This document shows, piece after piece, positions 11,501-20,215 of a stretch of DNA of 64,000 nt. A program made the translations under genes and the position numbers. Numbering within the stretch: position 1 is the stretch's first letter; each line of letters opens with the position of its first letter. Origin of the DNA: Amoebophrya sp. A120 (lineage: Eukaryota; Sar; Dinophyceae; Syndiniales; Amoebophryaceae); assembly GCA_905178155.1 (NCBI GenBank), contig CAJINV010000001.1, positions 15,500,142 to 15,564,141 of the forward strand. Reading direction: 5' to 3'. The notes beneath the pieces were generated by a model. The model saw only the letters and a program-made list of their open reading frames with translations, was not told the origin of the DNA and did no database searches.

Positions 11501-14500
11501 CTTTTTTTTCGATTGCGCATATCCGCTGGCCTGCTAGTTGTAGCCTTTTTCTCTGCGATAGACGAGAACCACGACGGGCACTGGAGTGAAACGGAATTGC
11601 GCGACCATCAGAACGCATTGCTCGCCGCAGCTCCTGGTTCATCAGAACAAGACTTCGACAACGAGGAGACTCTGAAAGCGGCAGTTGGGCGGTATGATGA
11701 CCTCATGTTCAATATCCTGAGCAAAAACGTCCCCACTCCATAGTCAAGATGGGAAATTTGCTAGACACATCAGCCAACTTTGGGTGTTGCGCATGACAAG
11801 TTGTTTGGCCTCGTAAGGTAATCGCGTTCCTAGCAAGTTCAGCAGCGTCACAGATCTAGTATATAATGCTGACTGGAGCATGACGATGTTGGCAAGTTCC
11901 AAAACACGACTAGAAAATGCTTCTCATGCTGCATGGGGCTCAGCATGAGAAACATTTTCAGCATGCAGATTTGCATTTTTAATGCAAATCTGCATGCTGA
12001 AAATGTCTCCGCCCCATAATTGTAATACAAGTATGGGGTGGAGACGTTTTTTCTTGGGATATTCGAGTATGAACGAAAACCACTCGGCATGGTAACCAGC
12101 TGGAAGCACCACAATTCCGCGGTAGAAGGTGACGTGGGTTCGACTAATATCAACTTCAATGACGGCATTGACGAGAATATCCAAGGAAGAAAGTGTTACA
12201 GTCATACATTTGTAGCGAATTGTTCAGCATGACTAATTGTAATTTGCCTCGCATGACGGAGAAAACTAAAACTTGTAATGCAGAGCAGATCCTAAGGCAA
12301 AAGAAAACACAGACACCCACGAAACGAGACTCGCAAGCATTTTGCGCATGACAGAAATCGTCTGCCTTGAAGATGCTGGTCTTGCAACACAATAACTGTA
12401 ACACTTTTTTCTTTTCATAAAGAAGGAGCTGGACATACTGAAAAGCAAGGGAACCCCGGAAGATCAGCAGTACTGGGCCATGATTGGGGGATACATTGAA
12501 CGAGAGGGCGGGGGCATGGACCAGGACGGCCTCGACGATGATGATATGAACAAGCTCACGGCGGTATCGTAAGGAAAAATCCCCCCTCCCCATTTCGAGA
12601 AGGAAATTTGTGATGCTGATTTGTGACGACCACAAATCAGCTTTGTCTTGCGTACAAGGCAACCGGCACCCATGTGGCGCATTGTACAGCGAGCGTTTTC
12701 GCCTATGGCAGACTTGTTTGCCATGCTCAGCTGCTAGCCGGATGCGTACGCAAATGGGCTGAGAATATTTATCATGCCGGAAAGCTCTTGCTGCAATACA
12801 GAGCTCATTTGTGATGTACCTACAGGTACACAAATCCAGCAACACAAATTGTCTTTTGGGTATGGGGTGGGGCGTGGGGGCGTTTCTCCTGTTGATAGGC
12901 GGACATGGGGGAGAAACTGAAACACGCAAACGAAATACTGACCCCCGAGGAACACGAATACTTCAACGGGCTGCGGGACGCCGATGGGCAGCTCTCGCAT
13001 GAGGAGATGATGATGATCCAAAACCAAGTGCTGAATAACGGAGACATGGACGCAGCGTACCGGCATAACAACTTCGATTTAGGGACCGTTTCCGCGTGGA
13101 CCAGCGACCTCACCGTCGCAGAGAAAACAGAACTGATGAATGCAGACAAGGACTTTGACGGGGTCCTGAGTCCCAAGGAGATGGAAGGTACGGTATCCAA
13201 GAAAAAAACATTGTAGGTGTAACTTTTTTGCAGGAACAGCATTACAAATGTGTGTGGCATGACAGCAAAAACCTGTCATGCGCAGATAGTACGTGAATGT
13301 GAAAACGCACTTTAATGGACCCTACGATGCATGCCAAGCATGACAGACGCAAGCATCTTGCATGTTGAGCATCACAAGTTTACACGTAACAACGTTTTTT
13401 TCTATCTTGCATATACGGAGTACTTCGAGCATTACAAGCATCTTCATGAGCATGCGACCGCGCAAGGGGCGATCGACAATCTCAAGCATGGGCACCTCAC
13501 GATGCTGGGCACGGGGATAAAAAACGGGTTGATTGTTTCCGCCGGCGCGAGTGGTGTCGGCCTCGCGGCAACTGCAGGGGGTTTTCTTCTTAACGGCCGC
13601 ATGATCGGGCAGAAGAAAAACAGCGGTCAGATGCGCAAGAAGACTTCCAGCGACAATAATAAAGATCTGGGGCCGATCTTCCGCGACGAGAAAGTTGAAG
13701 ATGTTGTTCCCGCCACGGCACAAGCCCAAGCCGTTGTTGATACGGAAGAAGCAGCCAGAAGTTCGGTCCGTCCCACCGACTCGTTCGCAGGAGGAGCTTA
13801 TCCTGTGCAAAAGTATCGTGCTCGTAGTAAAAATAGCAATAATAAATCTCTTTCATCTCGAGGTAGAGAAATTTCATTTCTAATGCTGAACAAATTTGTA
13901 TTATGCGACTCTCCGAACCCCGATTACAGTGGGGGGAAGAGTTAGCAGGCAGTGTCATCCCGGGCGTCCGTTCCACCGCAGACGTGAATGTGAGGGACCG
14001 TGCAAAGGAGGAATTGCACATTTGAGCAAGGACCTGGGGGTTGTATCTCCAACTGCAAACACGCAACCCAATGAGTTCAAATCCAGCGGGCGCATGCTAA
14101 ACGAACACAAGAGGAAGAACGAAGTTTTGAGGACGACGAGAAAAGCAGAAGCCATAGCCATCCTTCTACGTCGTTATTAAGACTTTTATATGCCTTTTGT
14201 CAGTAATTTTTATAAAAAAAAAAAAAAATTTGTATTATGCGACTATTACTGGTGCGATGCTTTTGCATTTCATAGAGCTGCAGCTGGTACTACACGACCA
14301 AGTGTCGACAGCGCGACGACGACCACTGCTGCCGATACAACAAGTGCATCTACCTCACCGGATGCGGACGCGGCTCTGGCGGCCTTGACTCCGCAAGACG
14401 CCGCCGCGGCGACTTCTTCTGCGGAACATCGAGAGGCTGAGCTGGTGGAACAAGAGGACGAAAAGGAACAGCTGCAGCTGCAACCAGCACCAGTGAAAAT

Positions 14501-17500
14501 CCCACCTCCCGCAGTGGGGGTTGCAGGAGAAGCACATGTGTTCAACACCACTGCTGACGAACCGGAACCAACGTCGATGATTCCAGATGAAGATGAAGCT
14601 GTGGCTGTAGTTTCTCCAGCGCGCGAACAATTGAAAGTCGATGATGAAGTTGTGCCTGCTAGTACAGCAGCTACATCAGCAGCAGGACAGGGACCAAACG
14701 TCGAGCAGTTGAAAATGGAGGCTTCGGCAACTGGTGTGACCCCGACCCAGGTGGAAGTTCCCAGCAACACAGGTGCAGCCCCGCCGACTGTGACCCTGAC
14801 AACGCAGGTGCCCGGCGTGGCAGCAGCTGCAGCAGCGCCGCAAGATCTTCCTGTTGAAAGTGTGCGGGGGTCGATGGAGGACGAGGTTGCGGCGTTGCGC
14901 GAGAAAGAACACAGACAGCAGGAAGTGCAGCACGAGCTTGAAGTCGCCCGATCGATCTCAGGGGCCGGGGAAACCGAAACCTCCGAAAGAATGACGCGGC
15001 GCGAGGAAGAAGAAGCAATCGCTCCTGAAGATGTTCTGGTCGAGGATGAGCACATGGTACAAGAAAAGCCCGAAGCGGGGATGAAGGGCTTGTCGACGAT
15101 GATAAGTGATGAAAAGGACAGCACCAGCACATCTCCACCCGAACAAGATGTTACCTTTGCAGCAGACATGACAGGTGGTCTGCCGCCTCCTGTCGCTGCT
15201 GCTGCTGCCGGAGAGTCGTCCGAGGAGCAGGAAATAAACCAGCTAGTGCAGCAACCGGAAGCCGGTACGACCCTGGCCAAAAGCTCACCATCGTCCATCT
15301 CGCCGTTATCGGGGGCCGACGAGGAAACGATTCCACACCGCGCAGCGGACACGACACCCGCATTCCAGCAAGCCGGGGAAGGGGCAACTTTGACAGAGCA
15401 AAGTACTTCTACTTCTTCTACTGGCAGTGCAGGCGAGGAGCAGCAGCAGCTTGAAGGTGGTCGAGTTGTTCCTGGTGGTCGTGTTGCTGCTCATGAACAA
15501 TCTTCACAACCGCCTACGCCTTTCAGTGCGGAGCCCCTCGACGTGGCGTCAGACGTGAAACAACCGCAAACAACAGGCGCAGGAGGAGACTCAGGTGGAC
15601 ATGGAGAAACCGACGCAGATGCTGAAGAAACGCCAATGCCTTCCAGTCCCGAACACAATGATGAACCAGCTCCACCTGCTCCAGCTGCCGTGAACCACAG
15701 CAAACCGCGGCTCCGTGGGACACTGCAAGCCCAAGCACAACAGCAGATGGCCGAGTCCCCCGACGAGAGAAGTGCAAGTACATCTTCTTCGACAATGGAT
15801 AGAACAGGAAGTGTTGATGATGTTAATGATCCAGAGCCTAAGCGTGCTGAAGCGCTGGACGGCGCAGGGCCACAGCAGTACCCAGGACTAGAGTACAGCC
15901 CTGAAGATCCCGCTAGCGCGCCACTGGAACATCGTGAGGTCGTGCCGACAGCACCTGCTGCCAGTGCAGCTTCTTTGCCCACCCCACGGCTGCGTGGGTC
16001 GCTCAACTCTGCTCCCAAGATGATGCCCGTGGAGGACCATCGCAGCAGTGAAACGGTCCAGGAAGGAGCTGCGCTGCAGCCAAGAGGCGAAATGAATCCC
16101 ATCATACCAGGTGGACACTACGACGGGATCGGCGGGCGAACAGAAACTAGTACCGGCGAAACTGCACCGAGACCACAAGCACTCCCTCCGGATACACCAC
16201 CTGAGCGAGGTTCCGGCTCCGATTTTGATTCATTTCCAGAACAAAAATCCTCATCGTCCGTGTCTCAGGACGGCGCCGCGCCGCGTCCGAACCCCGAGCA
16301 AAAGCTTGCAGCGATAACGAGCGCGAATGCCGCGGCAGCCGCGCAGATGGATCCCCGGGTTCGGGCTCAGATGCTCGCGATGGCACACGCCAGAGCCGGC
16401 GCTGCTGGTGCCGGTGCTGGACCGCAAATGGATCCGGCGCAGGCTTTTGCTTTGAGCATGCGTGGCGCTCCTCGAGCCGGCGCAAGTACTGCAGGAGACC
16501 TCACAGCCGGTGCACCAGGGATGATTCCACGCGGCAATAAATCGCCACTGGATGCGGACGATGCGAAACTACTTGCGTTGCAGCAGCAGCGCCAAGAACT
16601 CATGGTCAGAATGATGGCCGCAAAAGCTGCCGCTGCGCCAGCAAGAAGTGGTGCTGCGTCTTCGTCGAGTGCTGAGCCTGAGGCAGGAGAAGCCGCAGTA
16701 GAGCCAAGTAGTTTCTTGCAAGCGTCGTTTTCGCACGATAGCACCGTTGTGGAACAAACAACAACAAACCCGCCAGGCGAGGACAGCATCCTCACGAAAG
16801 CAGCCCGCGTTGACGAGAACCGTTTTTCTAACACTATCACTATCATGACCAACGAGACGAACTACACGACGCAGACACTGCACGGGAAATCGGGAGCCTC
16901 AAAATCATCCGCATCGAGTGAACAAGCTAAAGTCGCGCCGCGCACGAACGGTGTCCCTTCTACCAGCATTTGGACGGATCACAAAGAAACAAGCAGGCTC
17001 GTGGAGGGCCGCGCGGCTGACTCACAGCACGCAGGGCGGGGGACCGCGATGAAAGATCTTCGTCCACCGCCGACGTCCTACCAAGATCCGTGGCTGCAGC
17101 AGTGGCGGAAGTTGCGCGACTTCAAAACCCAGCTGGCGGAACACGAGAGTGGCGTTGTGGTTCTGTTTTTTCTCTTGTGCGGCTTCCTCGGAACCGTCGT
17201 GGGAGCGATTTTGGTGTTCACCCGAGGAGGGTGCCCGGGCGGGTGCAAGGGTAGACGGAACAACACTCTAAACAAGGACTCTGTTTTTGCTGATGGACGT
17301 GATACCGATGATGGGGAAGAAGATGGACCGGCAACAGTGGGAGCAGCAGCGTCTTCAGCTCTTTCAACCTCCAGAACATTCATCTCCGGCGCTAGCATCT
17401 CGTCCTCAGCTTGCTACGACTCGACTCGTTGCGCCCGCCATGATTTCATTGCCGGGAGCCACGACAGGAGCATCGCGCCCAGCAGAGACATCGCGCCACG

Positions 17501-18032
17501 AAATGCTCGTATTGCCAGTGCGTTAGATGACCAGCAAGGCCCAAGTAGAACTAGAAGTAGTACAACTCCTTTCGCCTCGCTGCGATACAGCGAGCTAGAT
17601 CTTCGGGTCGTTGGTTCCGCGTCAACGTACGGAACCCAGCTGCGTACCAGCGACACCAGCTTAGGAGCGACGGCATCTTCATCCTCCTCCACCGACCGGA
17701 ATAAAACGTTTACAGCAGTTCTTCAGGATGCCTTTTCCTCCGCGAAGCTGTGGCGACAGCGGGCGAGTACGACCGTTTCTGATGCTGTTTCTATTCGCAA
17801 ACTGTCCCTCTTCCGCCGGGATGAAGACTTCGACGGGGGACTTGAAACTGATCTTACTACTTCCTCGTCGGAGGAAGAAGAAGAAGACCTTCGCACGGAA
17901 GCAATGGAAAGACCGTCCGACAGCCCACACCGCAGCATGTTCATGCAAGGTAGCGCTTCAAGCGCAGCACCAGCATCACAGGCGTTTAGCGACCGCCAAC
18001 ATCAAGAAGGCGCTGTGGTTGACGACGAATGA
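5519..18032 (+). CDS. giant membrane-anchored EF-hand protein, at least 15 exons
   Basis: Exons by in-frame joining: 5519-5991, 6171-7180, 8864-8909, 9179-9262, 9712-9792, 9911-about 9960, about 10240-10308, 10549-10979, 11238-11349, 11566-11712, 12067-12177, 12425-12564, 12903-13193, 13419-13798, 14280-18032; about 2,390 residues. The N-terminus has hydrophobic signal/anchor segments. An acidic Glu/Gln/Asp region follows, then a run of Ca-binding EF-hand loops: DIDADGYHTQKD, DVDHDGFVTREE, DQDHDGQFDAGL, DGNHDGHWSETE, DKDFDGVLSPKE, plus degenerate ones. A hydrophobic stretch is coded near 13520-13580. The last exon codes about 1,250 residues, mostly Ala/Glu/Ser-rich, with a transmembrane helix (VVVLFFLLCGFLGTVVGAIL) near 17155-17215 followed by a basic Cys/Gly stop-transfer and a Ser-rich tail. 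Introns 1 and 2 are GT-AG; eleven others are introners. The intron between about 9960 and 10240 is unresolved. All phases agree to the final stop. A Ca-sensing secretory or surface role is inference. Confidence 0.7.
7417..8579. repeat. GC-rich palindromic satellite block bounded by direct repeats
   Basis: Lies in the 1,683-bp GT-AG intron 7181-8863 of the EF-hand gene. Near-identical copies of a 53-bp sequence at 7417-7469 and 8527-8579 (core AGCACTATGATTTTTAGCAT) bound the block. Inside, from about 8030, units of roughly 73 bp recur. Each has an almost perfect 42-bp palindrome whose arms start GACCAAATCG and whose centre is GAGATCGCGATCTC. The 7680-8030 part is a degenerate version of the same GATTTGGTC theme. 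Long frames read through it on both strands are by-products of high GC. Confidence 0.85.
8910..9173. mobile_element. introner 1 (EF-hand gene)
   Basis: 264 bp. Terminal inverted repeat TATCCTACAGAAAAG matches the reverse complement of the right end exactly over 15 bp. Flanks CGCGA and CAGAA are a poor 5-bp duplication. Removing the element plus the right flank joins ACGCGCGA to GGAACTGG, giving T-R-E-E-L and completing the EF-hand loop DVDHDGFVTREE. Confidence 0.8.
9263..9706. mobile_element. introner 2 (EF-hand gene), family A
   Basis: 444 bp. The core of the inverted repeat, GTAAAAACGTCCCCACC, is perfect (17 bp); outer bases are diverged (left TACTCTGA, right ends CAGGATT). Flanks CTCAT and CTTGT match at 3 of 5 bases. 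Excision joins ...H-Q-L-I to P-D-E-E-Q in frame. Interior GCATGCAGATTTG motifs resemble introner 7. Confidence 0.7.
9793..9905. mobile_element. introner 3 (EF-hand gene), family A
   Basis: Shortest element, 113 bp. Left end TATTCCCTGAAAATTAACC pairs with the right end with two mismatches in 19. Flanks AAGGA and GAGGA match at 4 of 5. Excision gives K-K-D-V-V-D-Y in frame. Confidence 0.8.
10309..10543. mobile_element. introner 4 (EF-hand gene), family B
   Basis: 235 bp with a perfect 5-bp flanking duplication ATCAA. Inverted repeats of about 38 bp begin TATGGCGTTCTCAA. The whole element is homologous to 27362-27597 in another gene, including an internal TTTGTCATGC. Excision gives V-D-I-K-P-D in frame. 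Confidence 0.9.
10980..11232. mobile_element. introner 5 (EF-hand gene)
   Basis: 253 bp with perfect flanking duplication CGATC and about 30-bp inverted repeats starting TATGACAGTGCACAACTCC, two mismatches. Excision joins K-I-D-D to P-E-K-R in frame. None of the six possible cut positions within the duplication gives GT-AG. Confidence 0.92.
11350..11560. mobile_element. introner 6 (EF-hand gene)
   Basis: 211 bp, flanks GACGG and GACGA (4 of 5). Imperfect inverted repeats start TATCCCAG on the left and TATCGCAG on the complement of the right end. Excision fuses GACGCCGACGG to GAACCACGACGG and creates the canonical EF-hand loop DGNHDGHWSETE, which spans the junction. Confidence 0.85.
11713..12061. 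mobile_element. introner 7 (EF-hand gene), family A with internal hairpin
   Basis: 349 bp, flanks TTCAA and TTCGA (4 of 5). Inverted repeats of about 29 bp, TATCCTGAGCAAAAACG on the left against TATCCCAAGAAAAAACG. The interior carries a perfect 26-bp hairpin (11952-11977 with 11981-12006, 3-nt loop). Excision gives M-F-K-Y-E-R-K in frame. Confidence 0.87.
12178..12419. mobile_element. introner 8 (EF-hand gene)
   Basis: 242 bp, flanks GAGAA and AAGAA (4 of 5). Left end TATCCAAGGAAGAAAGTG, right end pairs through AAAGTGTTACAG. Excision gives I-D-E-K-E-L-D in frame. Left end resembles introner 10. Confidence 0.82.
12565..12897. mobile_element. introner 9 (EF-hand gene), family A
   Basis: 333 bp with perfect duplication GGCGG. 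Inverted repeats begin TATCGTAAGGAAAAA and TATCAACAGGAGAAA and end at CCCCAT. Excision gives L-T-A-D-M-G-E-K in frame. Confidence 0.88.
13194..13413. mobile_element. introner 10 (EF-hand gene)
   Basis: 220 bp with perfect duplication TACGG. Left end TATCCAAGAAAAAAACATTG pairs with the right end ending TCTTGCATA. Excision gives M-E-G-T-E-Y-F in frame directly after the EF-hand DKDFDGVLSPKE. Confidence 0.9.
13799..14274. mobile_element. introner 11 (EF-hand gene) carrying a nested retrocopy
   Basis: 476 bp with perfect duplication GAGCT. Left TATCCTGTGCAAAAGTATCG against TATGAAATGCAAAAGCATCG. Excision joins F-A-G-G-A to A-A-G-T-T in frame and links the EF-hand region to the long last exon. About 334 bp of its length is a later insertion; without it the element would be about 142 bp. 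Confidence 0.88.
13911..14225 (+). pseudogene. poly(A)-tailed retrocopy nested in introner 11
   Basis: A 19-bp direct repeat, AAATTTGTATTATGCGACT, occurs at 13892-13910 and 14226-14244. The sequence between them ends in a run of 15 A (14214-14228) that abuts the second copy. Target duplication plus a 3' A tail is the signature of reverse transcription and target-primed insertion. The insert contains a coding-like stretch ending in LRRY-stop near 14178, then a short AT-rich segment like a 3' UTR. An apparent frame change near 14020 would fit a decayed copy. The parent gene is not recognised. Confidence 0.55.
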
Positions 18033-20215
18033 AGAGAGACCGAATTATCTGTGAAGACTTTGTTTGGTCATTTCTAAATTTTCTACTACATAAGATCTAG
18101 AGGTTGAGAGAGTTAGTAGATGTAGAAGAACCGTCGAAGAAGATGAAAAGCAAAAGTACTGCAGCACAATGAATACCTTGCGCTTGCTAGTGCTGTAGCT
18201 GTTGTAGCTCATCCTGTGATGAAGAAGCATGATACTGATACACAACAAGCCAAGAAGGCGATGCTTGGTCACGAGGACCAAAGTGAAAAAATCTCAAATT
18301 CAATATTACGAAACGAATTCGGTCGCGGAGGTGCTCGAGGACCAAATTATACCAAATGGCATTTAGATTTAGTTCCAGTACCGAAAAAAGTTTTATCTTT
18401 TTTGATCATTTAACAACGTTTCAATATCAGAAGTTTCAATTTCCTAGAATGTAACAACGCGAATTAAACCGCTGGCACAGTGAAGCGGCTAAATACAAAG
18501 CAAATTTTACTAGAACTACCAAAGGACAAACGTACGATGCTTAGATGCCGATAAGGACACCTAAGATTGAGAATTCCAAATACCCAAAAAGAGCTTCTTT
18601 GCAACCCGCAATGATTTGTTTCACTCTGTATCCGCGCAAGCTGCTTGGGCTTTATTTATCGAATGCTAATATACCAATCCGAAATTGAAAACGATATACA
18701 ATTACAAGCTGTATAAAATGAATATTCTGACGATGCCAGTCCTAAAATTTTTCGTTTCTTGACGCCGACGATTTTGAGTAGAGCGACCCTGGCTGTTGGC
18801 ACGACGATGTTGGTGCCTTCTCCTGTAGCTGGGAGCAAGGAGAAGACTCCGAACAAAGAAAATCAAGAGTGACTCTGGGAGCATTGCGGTGGCCAGTTGT
18901 ATTAGCGAGGAGCTGGGATTGGCCCAATCCGGACGAGATTTATTGTACAATATGCCATTGCCAACAGCTCCATCTTGATTACCGTCAACGAACAAATTAA
19001 TAAACGAAATTAATGTTTTCCTTTGTTTCGTGACTTCGACATTCGACTCAGACTCTGAAATTGACTTGAGTAACTGTACACCACAAGAATGAAGATAGGG
19101 ACCAAAGGACGAAGCAGGAATGTAAGCCAGATACTTAAAGTCTCCTGTACATAGATAGATGAAAATTTGCAACCTCTTACTCTTTACCGGGCGCAAGGTC
19201 TTCATCGACCCAGGGTATGGGGCCACGGTGCGCCGATGATCCGAAAATCAACTGCCGCGGCGAGACCCATTCGTTATTCTTCTGTTCCAGCAGTGGTCAG
19301 TGCTACTGGTAAGGTCACGACGCTTTGCGCGAGGATGCCTGTCGCGCCTATTTTGCCACTCCACCGCACATCAATTACGTAGTATGTACGTGTCGCAGCT
19401 CTGGTGTTCCTACACCAGAAAAACACAAGATCATAAAGCAAAATTTTGCAGAAGTAGCTTAACTTGAATTTGAAATAATTAGCTCACTTGATGTGGTTGG
19501 TGTGAAAATGAAATGAAATCGTGGATCAAAATTTATCGCACAACATCGAGATCAAGCGATTATAGAGTATGTCAATGCCATTCGATTAGAACGATTTTTG
19601 CCAATCGAGAATGATGGAGTAGTTGTGGATAGTCCTCGGATGTTGATGTGGACGACGAGATAGAGAGGACAGATAGTGATGTGCATCAGATGCCGCGGAC
19701 CCAGGATGGGCAGTAGCCATTTTCTCACGTCGAGTTTCCCGCACTACTATGCATGTGTCTTCGAAGCAAGAAGAAAATGAACTGTTTTCCTTCACATCAT
19801 CCCCCACAGGACCTTGATATTGTGCACAGAACAGTTAAAACGGAGTTTCCTGATGAACATGAATAAGATCATTGAATTTTCTTTCTAGACAGTGGCAATG
19901 TCAATATGATCACACACGCATACTAGTGTTACCTCGTTATACGTGTGGGGGCGACGCCGGCGCTGCGCATATTTCACATACTTTTCGTTTTTTCGTCAGC
20001 AACTACATGGATTCAGCAGGCTTTTGTTCCTCGTGTGTTTTGAAAATCAACATGAGATCAAAGCTTCTCAAGTCCCCATGTAGCGCGCTCCCGCTTGCAG
20101 TTTGAGTTTGACATTTACCTTGCCGCAGCTTTTAGTTGAAGCAAATTGAGGGCGCATCATCTACACTGTTGTAGATTCTATCGGAGAATATCAATCAACA
20201 TCAAGCTACTTTAAA
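18033..20215. other. intergenic, low GC, no supported gene
   Basis: About 2.2 kb, AT-richer than the genes. A 174-codon minus-strand frame (18702-19226) and short plus-strand frames, for example near 19160-19235, lack recognisable features. An 11-base match to the dinoflagellate spliced leader occurs at about 19711. Nothing else is seen. Confidence 0.55.

Noticed and set aside
14190-14275. ATG near 14190 as start of a separate gene for the long last exon
   Set aside because: The ATG lies in the retrocopy tail just before the poly(A) run, inside introner 11; the perfect GAGCT duplication and frame join the exon to the EF-hand gene.
14270-15352. 360-codon minus-strand Ser/Ala-rich frame
   Set aside because: Shadow of the low-complexity last exon of the EF-hand gene.
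18702-19226. 174-codon minus-strand frame in intergenic DNA
   Set aside because: No domain, low GC like its surroundings, and contrary to the strand of all other genes. Not excluded, just unsupported.
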